Source: Lanius collurio (taxonomy: Eukaryota > Chordata > Aves > Passeriformes > Laniidae). Taken from it: a DNA stretch of 64,000 nucleotides. The stretch covers positions 15,402,714-15,466,713 of the forward strand of contig JACBWW010000008.1 of the NCBI GenBank assembly GCA_020086605.1, written 5' to 3'. Below are positions 52,301-62,116 of the stretch, in pieces (position 1 is the stretch's first letter; each line of letters begins with the position of its first letter). A model generated the notes under the pieces. It did not search any database and was not told where the DNA came from. It saw only the letters and a list, made by a program, of their open reading frames with translations. Made by a program: the position numbers and the translations under genes.

Positions 52301-54660
52301 TTATACTTCAAGTTTTTAAGCAGTGAGTTCCATGTTTTGTAAAATACTGGAACCATCAACCTCACTACCTGATAGCATTCATTTTTCAAGTGCTTCAAAA
52401 ATGTGACAGCAATGTGGCTTTTCCTTGTAGTATGATGGCTCCCATCCAATCAACCATCACATCCCAGCATCACCTACAAGAACCGTAGCAGAAAAAGGGC
52501 TGGGGAAATGCCATCATCGGCATGCAGGACGACTGCCCAAAACTTGCATACATGAGCACTCTTCCGATTCTCACACTTCTCCTTGGTGCTGCTACTGCCA
52601 ACAGAAATCTTCTGCATGGAGGAGGATCAGAGCATCCAGAGGGCAACACTCACTCCTGCAAGCCACAGCAGGAAGGCTTTGGGGAAGGAGGAAGGGTGGC
52701 AGGCTAAGAGCAACATGGGGTGAGCTTGCACTGCGACAGGAACATTCGTCTCTGCCAGCACTGTGCCCACCTTGGCCCAGTAGACTCCACAGGGAGTTCA
52801 GTGTTGGGTCAAGTGTCCCTCAGAACGGAGTCTCTGAAGAAATGATAGATGTCAAGTCCCTTTGAACACAGTCAGTGAAGAACCACAGTCAGTGATAACA
52901 CGACATACATGAAGACGGTGCAAAGTCAAGGAGCCGATTTGTGGAGGATTTGGTGGTTATTTTTTTCCCCTGCTATGCACTGAAGTTGTGACAATCCACA
53001 AAATGCTGTACACAGCTCTCTTTCTGTGGTCGATACCTCAGGTACCCTTTGACAGAAGGACAACACCTCTCAACCAAACACACCTGCTGCAGTATTTGGG
53101 CTTAATGGGGCTGGGCCATTTGGAGTTTTAGAGCAATCTGCATATAAAAAGCATATGTGTGTCAGGCAGACAGTATCTACAGAACATGCTGTGTCAAATG
53201 ACCCCAGAATAAATTTATCCTCTCTCTATTCTAAGGCATAGCAACTTTCAGAACAGATGGAGCATGTGTGGGAGTTTCAGAGCCCATTGAAACACTGACT
53301 CTGAGAATGACAGTTTTGCTCTTAGGGCTGAAGTTTGACAAGAAGCCCTTGCAGACAGCAAGTGGAAACATAGCAATGCTGCAATTCATATCCCCAGAGC
53401 TGCCAGCAAGCCCCCCAGCTACTCACAAACCATGTCCTGCCGTGCACATAACTCCATTTTTCTTTACCTTCTTACCTTAATCCAGAGAGAACCAGTCTGT
53501 ACCCCAATTACTTTTTCTAGTATTCTCTCCATAAATGTTCTTAGGTGTCAGCCACCATACTTCAAGTGGATGGCCTGATAACAGCCCAGAGAGGATCACA
53601 GGCACAGTGTGATGTCCAGATGTAAGCAACCAGTAAATGGTATACTGTAACAGACGTAACATTTGGATGGCATATGAGTTTTTTAAAAATGGGTTGCATC
53701 TCAGAGGTTTTTGCTCTTATTACCCCAAATTTGGCCTCTAATCCACACTTGGAAAGCAGCTTTCAAGGGAATTCTACTATTCAGATTAGCCATTAAAGTA
53801 TGTCTGCATTGCACAGTGCAATGTACTGGAGAGTTTACTCAGTCTAATTCTGGATAAGCTAGCTCCCCAGCCAGACACTTCACAGCTGCCCCAAACAGAA
53901 GATACACTGCCTGTATTCAAACTTACCTCCATATATGCTGTGTCATTGATGTAAAGGATCAGTTGGAGCTTGCTCAGGTCCCAGTGAGGCACCACACTCC
54001 TCTGTGCAGATATTCCTTCCAAGTACAGACAACACTGTGAAATAACATGTTAACCTTGTTTTTATCCTGACTTCCTAAGAAAAATAGTCTCCTGTAACAA
54101 CACTCTTTATATCTGCTAATCCCACATGCCTCTCAAAAGTTTTTGATCCTGTTGCTGTCCTTGCCAGTTAAATTTAACACAGATGCAGGATTCAGGTGTA
54201 GGAGCATTAGGTGGCCACATATAAGGAAGAAAACCCAAATAATTATTCCCAGTGCAGGAAGGGCTGCAGTAGGAGTTCACCTCCAGTTCTGGAAGGCAGA
54301 AAGAATGAATGGGAGAGGGACCCAGGAAAGCAGGCTGACAGTGCTCCATGGCTGCTGGGGACAGAAAGTCCGAAGAGCAGCTCTGAAGAGAGGTGTGGAG
54401 CTTTAAGCAAACACTCCTCCCACACATTTTAACATGTTTCAGCACCCAGTAGCACCACTTAAGATAAGAACACTAAAAGGCAGAGACTTTTCATTACTTA
54501 GCTTGAAAAGCAATTGTAGTTTTCACATTGCTTTCATGCAATGCAGCAAATTTGGGAGAGTCATGTTCCCCAGCTGCTGTCACAAGCTTCTTGGTGTCTC
54601 TGGTCCCAATGCTGCAGGATGCCAGCAACCATATATACGCTGGTATATCCCAATCTGTTA
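49336..54660. other. Non-coding stretch, nothing recognised
   Basis: No gene is recognised over about 5.3 kb. The longest frame is 113 codons at 50,284-50,625 (+), with a hydrophobic C-terminal end but no family resemblance. A small perfect hairpin (CTGAACC, loop CCT, GGTTCAG) lies at 49,922-49,938. A T run lies near 51,813-51,825. Confidence 0.55.
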
Positions 54661-55175
54661 TGTTGGGATGTACTTCTGAGATCATCAAGTCCAAACTTTG
54701 GCTGATCACAACTTTGTAAACTAAACCATGGCACTAATGTCACATCCAGTAGTTTCTTGCACACCTTCAGGAATGGTGACTGCGCCACCTCCCTGACCTG
54801 TCCTATCCAGAGTTTAACAACCCTTTCAATGAAGAAATTCTTCCTGATGTCCAGATTGAACCTCTCCTGGCACAGCCTGAGGCCATTTCCTCTTGTCCTG
54901 TCACTTGGTGCCTTGGAGAACAGACTGACCCTCACCTGGCTACAGCCTCCTTTCAGGTGATTGTAGAGCCTGATAAGGTCTCCCCTGAGCCTCCTTTTCC
55001 CCAGGGTCAACAACCCCAGTTCCCCCAGCTGCTCCTCAGACTACTTGTGCTCCAAACCCTTCACCAGTTCCATTGCCCTTCTCTGGACATGCTCCAGCAC
55101 CTTAATATTTTTCTTGTAGTGAGGAGCTCACAACTGGACACAGGGCTTGAGGTGCAGCCTCACCACCATCAATGT
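54661..55175 (-). mobile_element. CR1 LINE, 3' part, best-preserved copy
   Basis: On the minus strand this is the last part of CR1 ORF2 and its 3' UTR. In plus orientation the marks are 'gagatcatcaagtccaaact' at 54,678-54,697 (3' UTR), 'aagaaattcttcctgatgtcc' near 54,832, 'tgaggccatttcctcttgtcc' near 54,879, and 'ggtctcccctgagcctcctt' near 54,976. Similarity is lost past about 55,175. It is 5' truncated, as is usual for CR1. Its lower decay than the 7.5-kb copy points to a younger insertion. The opposite-strand frames (54,757-54,960 and 54,957-55,178) are shadows. Confidence 0.95.
54735..55118 (-). pseudogene. CR1 ORF2 C-terminal fragment (broken)
   Basis: The minus-strand translation follows the CR1 ORF2 C-terminus. 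In order come YKKNIKVLEHVQRRAME, then [47 protein letters not shown] and finally [15 protein letters not shown]. The open part starts at 55,013, and the homologous stretch continues upstream but is cut by an in-frame TAG at 55,041-55,043. The family normally ends shortly after the LDV motif. Here the natural stop is lost and the frame runs on to 54,561 into unrelated residues. It encodes no functional reverse transcriptase, because the endonuclease and polymerase domains are absent. Confidence 0.93.
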
Positions 55176-55449
55176 TGATACCCTCATTTGTGCACAAATC
55201 TTAAATGAAACAAACAAAATTCAAGGGTTGAGGAGGGAGAAATACATGCCTTGGTATAGAAAATAGCACTGTCTGGATGACTTAATGCATGTCAGGGACA
55301 CTCCTGACAGCTTGGGACAAGATTTCTGCACCAGAGCAGGAAGGGCTGGATTGTCCCTGACAGCTGCTTCAGAATAAACCCACAGAATTTTCTACTGGCC
55401 ATTTCTAACAACCTCCTAGCAGGGAGAGACCAGGGCCATGGGGAGGGAG

Positions 55450-55499
55450 AGCTGGCCCGGCACAAGCCGGCATGTGTCTGTCGACACATCAGCCCAGCT
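55450..55499 (+). other. Three-way-junction inverted-repeat structure
   Basis: A 50-base segment can fold into an outer stem and two inner arms. The outer stem is AGCTGG (55,450-55,455) with CCAGCT (55,494-55,499). Arm one is CCGGC-ACAA-GCCGG (55,457-55,470). Arm two is ATGTGTC-TGTC-GACACAT (55,472-55,489). All 18 base pairs are Watson-Crick. It does not have tRNA dimensions or the tRNA A/B box sequences. Whether it is transcribed is unknown. Confidence 0.75.
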
Positions 55500-57251
55500 T
55501 TATCAACTCTCCAGCAGTGCGACTGCAGTTCAGTTCAGAGGCACGCCTCTGCAGCTGCCAACAGGCACCCTCAGGCACCAGAAAGACATATAGAGAAAAA
55601 TAGTACTGTAATTTATGCCACATCTTCTTATCTCCTCCTTTCACTATCAAGATGCAAATTAGTCATAGCTTTAGTAAGTGATTACATAAGCATCATATCA
55701 ATTTTGTTAATATTTCCCCAAAGAAATCAGCAAATTGTTAGAACAACTTGGGCTCACAGATTTGTTTTCCCAGCATCATGGACTATTAGCAACTGAGGTG
55801 CAGTCATTTATCATTTCACAATGAAGATAATCTGGTTAACAAACCAAATTTCTTCCAAAAGAAAAAAGAAAAGCAAGCAAATAAGCAGCGACAATCAAGA
55901 GCCGTGAGAGTGTTTGGTGGAGAAAACAACTTTGTTTCAGCCCATTGTTTTTTGCACTGCATTCTCTAAAGCTGCCTGAAGGTTCACTTGCTGCTATCCA
56001 GAATATTCTCTTACACAAAGCATTATTCAAAGATAGAGGGAAAGAATGCACATTTGCAGATGGAAAAGGTCTTGAGGAAGTTCAGTATAAAAATGCCCCA
56101 AACTCTCAATCCTATATGATTTGATGGCCCCAGAGGACTCATCAAGAACACCTCCCACTGACTGCCACCTCCTCCAACTTTCGCTGAATGATATATGCAC
56201 AAGCTTCACTGGAAGGAAAAATAGGTTTGATGAGAAAATTTGCTGCTGCATTCATTTTTAAGTGCAACAATAGGGCAATGAGAATGAGCTGTTGGCAGGC
56301 ATGTGAAACCCCCTCAGCACAGCTTAGAGTAACTTGAATTGTGCTAAAGAAGTAGATCCACACAGCCTTTGGCCAGGCCTGGCTCCGCTCCTCCTCATTG
56401 TTAAGTGCCTTTCTGGGAAGAAGTAGATTCTTGAAAACCTGAGTAAGCCAAGGTAGAGCCTGCCTGACCCTTCTTCAGGCACTGGATTTCTCCTGGCCAC
56501 AAACCTGGGCTAATACTTATAACACTTGTTTTAAACCTGGGAGGAGGAACAGGGCTTATTCTGTAAATAAAGTTCTATTCTTTTATCTTCCCATGGAATA
56601 TTCTCAACCATGAGCACTGTGGAGGGGGACAGGCTGATAAAAACCAGGAGCCTTTAACTGCCAGCTTTATTGTTTGGTTCTTGCAGCAGACAACCTAGCA
56701 CTTGGAGGGGACAAAAGACAACGCCTGAGCATAGGGCTGCAAAAGGCCCAGCACACAACTCCCTCCTGTAAGCACCAAGAAAATACAGACCTAACCAAAC
56801 CTCTCCACCTGTTCTAAAAAAATTTGTTAGCCTGGGGCTGAGTGATGCCACCTTGCAGTTCCACTGCGAAGACAACCAACCACTCACAACCAACCTAACA
56901 AGGCCCCTGCACAGGATGCAGTGGATGGAGTTCACAATAGCCCTGCTGCTGAAATACCCTTTGCAACAAAGCCTGTAGTGAAGAGGCCAGCAGGCGCCTG
57001 TCAGCCATCAGCTTCCTTAGCCCATTCTCAGGGTGAGTTTGGTTTCCCTGGAGGTGCCCATTGCTTCTCAGCACTTTCCCCTTCTGCTCTTCAGGCTCAA
57101 AGCAATGCCCCCACTACTACTTCACACCCCTCAGGCAAGGATTATCTGACTGGAGGCACTGAGAAAGCAGAACAGAATGGACTGTGCTAAAAAATAAGAG
57201 GAATGTATCTTTCCCCAAATTCTATGCCTGGAGAATGCCTGGGTATAATTA

Positions 57252-57297
57252 GGTAGGATATTTAGCCAGAGCTAAATATCTTACCAGTCTTTTTTTT
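57252..57297 (+). other. 15-bp hairpin followed by T run
   Basis: GGTAG plus GATATTTAGC (57,252-57,266) pairs with GCTAAATATC plus TTACC (57,271-57,285). The stem has 14 Watson-Crick pairs and one G-T pair, and the loop is the four bases CAGA. Five bases after the stem a run of eight T (57,290-57,297) is itself flanked by CAGTC and GACTG. The arrangement resembles a hairpin followed by a Pol III type T terminator, but no A or B box is seen. A full pre-miRNA would need a longer stem. Confidence 0.8.
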
Positions 57298-58799
57298 GAC
57301 TGCTAGTCATCTCCTCCCTTCACAGAGGGGTGTCTCCAGACTTTCCCTTGAGGTGGCATGGTTATTGTACATAAAAGAAAATGGGGCATAAAAACCGTCG
57401 TCTCAAACCAAACAACTGGAGGAAAATGCGCTTCTCTGTTATTCAGTGACCAAACAGTCAGAGTACTTGTTTGGAGCCAGAAGAACTGTGTCCAGGTTCC
57501 TCCTCAGCTTGATAGGCTTTACCCCAAAATCTGCCTGCAAAGAATCCTTCTACACTGATATGCTCAGGAAAGCTGTGGTTTCTTCCCCACACAGCCATTT
57601 TTCTTTGGGTCAACACATATTTGCCAGATTAGAAGAAGAGAGACCATCAATGCTATCTCAAAAGACCATCAAAAGCAGAAGTGAGTCAGACCAAGACCAA
57701 TACCTACACACACCTGCTAACACCACATCACAAATCACTCTGATGCCTTGTGCCAAGTCCCTGTCCTTCCAGGCAGTTCCCCTCAGGAGTGTCTCAAGCC
57801 CTCCCTTCTTTTGGTGTGACAGCGTTGAATGTGTTTCCCTGGATGCTTGCTAGGGGGAATCATGACATGGGTGCCTGTTACACCACGCCCTGTGGAAGGA
57901 ATGGGAGGAAGCGGGTACCACAATGACTGGGCTGGGGCAGAACTTCCATGGCTGTGGACAACTCTGTGCCGAGGAATAAGAAGTGCTAGACACCCTTGGA
58001 TTCCAGGAAATCCCTCAGCTCAGAGGAGGATTTATTCATTGAAATGTTAGACCTGGGAATGGTCTGTGGCAGTCAAGCACTATGTCTTTCTTTAAATAAG
58101 GTGAACATTCACTGCAGACTTGTTGGAGATGGGATGTTTCTTACAAGATATTTCATGGGCACAAGCTGGATTGAGTACCACAGCTGCCAGCCTGAGCAGC
58201 ATGAAGTCCAAGTACAGGATGGCAGGTAACAAACAGCCAAAGACTAATATAAAAAGGAATATTTCTACATTTCTGTCACATACGAAATCTGAAGGTTGGT
58301 CTTTGCATTTCAAGCATTTTTAAGTGTTTTAATTAATTCCCAGTTAATTACCCCGGTTAATAAAATTTTGTACTTTTTTTTAATGACCCATCAGTCCAGA
58401 TACCAATTACTCAAGTCTTTATTAATTGATTATGCAGTTCCCAGTTCAAAATCCCTTTTCCAATGGATTTTCCAAGTTGTTAGATCCCAGTTTAAATACA
58501 AATAATTTTCTGTAAGTTTCACAGCAAGTTTCATATTTTTACATGATTGTTGACTGTTCTAAGAATGATTAAATGACTGTTTTGTATTTTTGCAAGTATG
58601 TTTTATGTTTTTACCAATGATTTTAACATCCAAGCCAACTTTGGAATGGACTCAGAAACCCAGGTTCATAACTGCCCCAGACTATTTTTAGCTCCCAACT
58701 GTTACCCTGCAGCTTGGCTCCATGGCAACCTGAATTTCAATGAGGGGACTTTCCCGCCTTTGGAAAAGAGTAACATCACCCTCGGGACAACAGCGAGCC

Positions 58800-58931
58800 A
58801 TTGGTGGGCTGAGATTATCTCACCTCTGTACCCCACCTATCACCTTGGACCGTGTGGATGGGCTGTGGGAGGAACAGGGCGGAGCTCAGAACTATAAAAG
58901 TGGGTGCACAGCGCCAGGAGCGTGCTCAGTC
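58800..58931 (+). promoter_or_regulatory. Pol II promoter-like block (CCAAT, GC box, TATA, Inr-like)
   Basis: An inverted CCAAT box (ATTGG) lies at 58,800-58,804, a GC box (GGGCGG) at 58,877-58,882, a TATA box (TATAAAAG) at 58,893-58,900, and an initiator-like TCAGTC at 58,926-58,931. The TATA-to-initiator distance of about 30-35 bases is right for Pol II. It sits inside the probable LTR, where such a block would be the U3 promoter. The elements are seen; activity is not shown. Confidence 0.6.
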
Positions 58932-59204
58932 AGGTGGACCTAGCCATTGGCAGAGTTAGGTGCTGAGTACGGGCCAGCTTCCACTGGAAGCCAATCATAA
59001 ATAATTTGACTTTAGACTAACTAAAGTTGCCTCAGCACTGCAGGTGTTTCTTTCTGGTGGTCTAGAGCCCGAAAGGGCCAAAGGATCACTCGATCCTGCT
59101 GCATTCCTGGGGGCCTTTAGGCCGAGCCATTGGATCCTGAAATTTTAATTTTGGACCATTTTTGTTTATTCTTGTTATTAAATTTGTCAGTTTCTGTTAT
59201 TCCT

Positions 59205-59217
59205 TATTTATAATAAA
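59205..59217 (+). terminator. Candidate LTR poly(A) signal
   Basis: AATAAA lies in a TATAATAAATTT context about 65 bases before the proposed 3' end of the LTR, followed by a T/G-rich stretch. That is the expected order of poly(A) signal, R end and U5. Another close variant (ATTAAA) lies about 30 bases upstream. Confidence 0.5.
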
Positions 59218-59280
59218 TTTTTATTTTGTTTTAAGAAAACAAAAGTTGTTTCTCACATTTCTGAGAGAATGATCATAACA

Positions 59281-62085
59281 GTCCACTTAAACTTCTCTTT
59301 AGCTTTTAATTATGCTATACCAAATAAGTTACTAAAACAGCCACAATTGTATTCTGTGAGTCTAAAGTGATTTCCTCTTTACGTTAAGAGCCGCAGATGA
59401 CCTCCTAGAGCATTCTTGTCTTCTGTGTTAAACAATTTCCCTCCCTCCTCTGCACTCACCTGAGGAGTTTAAGTCCTGCGACATTTAAAGCCTAGTCCAG
59501 CAAAATACTTCGGCACTAACCATACAAAAGTTCTTGTGGAACCAGTAATCAGAGAAGCTGTTTTGAGTTATATTTTATTTTGGGGATATTTAGTTGATAA
59601 AGCAGTGGAAGGCAATAATTAAAATTTCACTCTACATGTCTAGATTACACTAACATTTGTGTCTATGTAGCTCAATTGCACCACCCAGTTTGCAGCACAT
59701 GCCTGCAATTCAGAGGTCAGTTACAACCAGGATGCTTTGTTGGTGCGAGGGACTGCTCTTCATCTATGCCTGAACTAATTTCATTTGCATAAAATAGTCT
59801 ATTCCACTATATGATATGAGCTGTGGTTGCTAAACAGTGAAGCAGCTCAAGAGCAGAGGTTTTGAATTGATAGGTGAATTGTTTCCCAAAAATTGTGGAG
59901 AGATGATAGACGCTATAGATTGCAGTTTTGAAGAGCAGAAGCACAACACATTTTGTGATAACTGCTAACATCCAACCATCTGTATTTCTTCGCAATCTTG
60001 TTTGAACCATGATTTGTTTCCAAGCTGAGGTTTGATAAATGGAGTTCCAGCTCTGAGCCCAAATCTGAAGCCAAGCTTGAACTTCCTCAAAATGAAAATT
60101 CATTATGAAACATAAACAAGTCTTTAACCATGACATGAAGAATATGATCAAGAAGTAAAATCATTCTGCTGTGATAAGAACAATTTTTCTCTGCAGGTGA
60201 ATTCTTGTTCTAGACTGAGCATGTGAAAAGAATTAAGTTAGCCTTTCTTTCTTTGCCTTCAATTTAGGCAAGTAATTAAAAATTAACAGAAGGTAGACTA
60301 AAATTAGCTCAAAATGCCACAGCCATATGATAACCCAGAAATAAAACCACAGGCCTGTCCATTGTGATTAAAATCTAAGACACAATGGAACTAGTCCTAA
60401 AACGGTTCCCACTGCACCAACTGTGGTTCAGTCTGCTCCTCTTGTTAGCCTGCTGATCGCTGCTCCATCCTCTGGAGGAAGCCCTTCCCTGAGCTCACCT
60501 CCTTCAGGATCACAGTTCCCAGATTTTCACCCAGACTTTCACAGTTCTGAAAAGACTCAGACCTCTGCCTGGCATGTGCTATGCAGGGGCAAGGACAGCC
60601 ACAGTCCCCCTTCCCAGCAGCTCTGACCCGTGCTGTAGCTCCCAATTCATCATGCTATATCATGGCTTTGTCCAATGACACACCCACACTCTCGACAGAG
60701 GGAGTGAGTTGCCTTGTTGGGGTGTGCCAAAATGTTGGTTGCAGGATCTTTTCTTTTTCCACCAGGCACAGCAGGATGTTAGGCAGATGCCACCAGCACC
60801 TTCCCACAGTTGGGTCAGATATCTGCCTGGATATCTTCAGAGATAGGAAATGTTGTCTCCCACAGCTTCAACTGCAGGGCCAAGACAACTCTCCCATACT
60901 TGGCATAAGCAGGGATGCTTCATGAATTATGAATTTCAGCTTTGCAGTGGTGACCAGGTGAAAATAGCTGTCCAGAAGACAGGAAGACTGGAAATTACTC
61001 TACTTGAACAAGGGAGTGAGACCCTCTTTGGTGCTTGTGTGGCCATGGATGCGTACTTGAAGGCTGACATGAAGCTGGGAGAGGACGCAAGCACAGGGTG
61101 GCCTGCAGAGCTGGCCTGCTAACAGGAGTGGTGATTGCCCTGTGACAGAATGTCCCAGGCTAGTGCAGCCCTTGGCAGCCAAATGTCTGCACGTCCAGGC
61201 TCCATCACAGCCCAGCGGTGCCCATCACCTGATCCAGTGGCACCGGGATAAGAGCAATGTTCCAGCACCAGGAGCACCTCACACCTGTGTGCAGCCTGCT
61301 ATGCCATATACTGGTCAGTGGACAGGCAGCTTCCTTTCCACCTACCTTGGCATATCTTGGTGGCAAAATCCAAGTTCTAACACAGCTTTTGTTTCTAGCA
61401 GGAAAACGAGCAGCAGTCAGGCAGGATGGTGCATGTGCAGAGTAGACCAGAGTGTGCTAGGTGTTTATCCTTGTTCATACCCACTCAGCCTCCCACAGAT
61501 GAGCAAGAATAGTACCTGATCACATTATATATGGGGCTTACCTTCTCCTGATAAAAGTGCTGGATCTTTAAGTGGAAACAACGCTTCAGAAGTACTCTTT
61601 TGGTGACACAAATGGCAGACTCCTGAATCTCTGCGTTTGTGCATAGTCCAGTCATTCCTCAGTAGCAGCCAGCTGGACTGGCGTGTGCCTAGGAGGCTTC
61701 ATCCTCACGTCTGTGTGCTCACATAGGTCAGCTGCCTCTTTGTTAGCTACCCTAGATCTAGAGGTGTGGGATATTAGAGCAGCAGACAGTAGGATACACC
61801 CAATTCTGCATCTCCCTTCTAGCTTCAGCCCATGCTGCCTTACCCTGTGGGATCCTTTCCTTTCAGAGTCATGACGATGCTTTGAAAGAGACAGTTCTAG
61901 GTATCTACTACCTGCAGCTCTGGTGATGCCAGTTCAGAAACAGCTGTGGCTCTAACTCTCAAGCTACAAAAAGAAATCACACTGTAATCCCATGCTAATT
62001 TTCTTACCTGCGAGATACAGTATGGTTACATTCCCAGAAACTGCAGTTCAGTTGTGCAGCTAGGGCAATGCTTCCAGCAGTGGGG

Positions 62086-62116
<31 letters not shown>

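Larger units (their letters stand above)
55176..58598. other. Non-coding stretch with two notable inverted repeats
   Basis: No gene is recognised. It holds the cruciform-like segment at 55,450-55,499 and the hairpin at 57,252-57,285, both listed separately, and an AATAAA at 56,566-56,571 in a GTAAATAAAGTT context with no supported exon upstream. Frames such as 57,446-57,853 (135 codons, plus) have no domain. The last 300 bases before 58,598 are AT-rich with three CCCAGTT motifs (about 58,340, 58,440, 58,488), and could belong to the retroelement that follows. Confidence 0.5.
58599..59280 (+). mobile_element. Probable solo ERV LTR
   Basis: A segment of about 680 bases has the layout of a retroviral LTR. 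It begins TGTTTTATG and ends CATAACA, which are imperfect inverted termini. It has a promoter-like block (inverted CCAAT, GC box, TATA) in the first half and AATAAA at about 59,212 near the end, followed by a U5-like tail. No primer-binding site, retroviral coding region or second copy is seen next to it, so a solo LTR is the simplest reading. I could not find a clear target-site duplication at these ends, so either boundary may be off by tens of bases. The family is not identified. Confidence 0.6.

Noticed and set aside
54757..55178. Plus-strand frames of 67-73 codons
   Set aside because: Antisense shadows of the CR1 ORF2 C-terminus on the minus strand.
55450..55499. tRNA interpretation of the three-way fold
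   Set aside because: Arm lengths, missing A and B box sequences and the lack of an anticodon arm rule out a tRNA.
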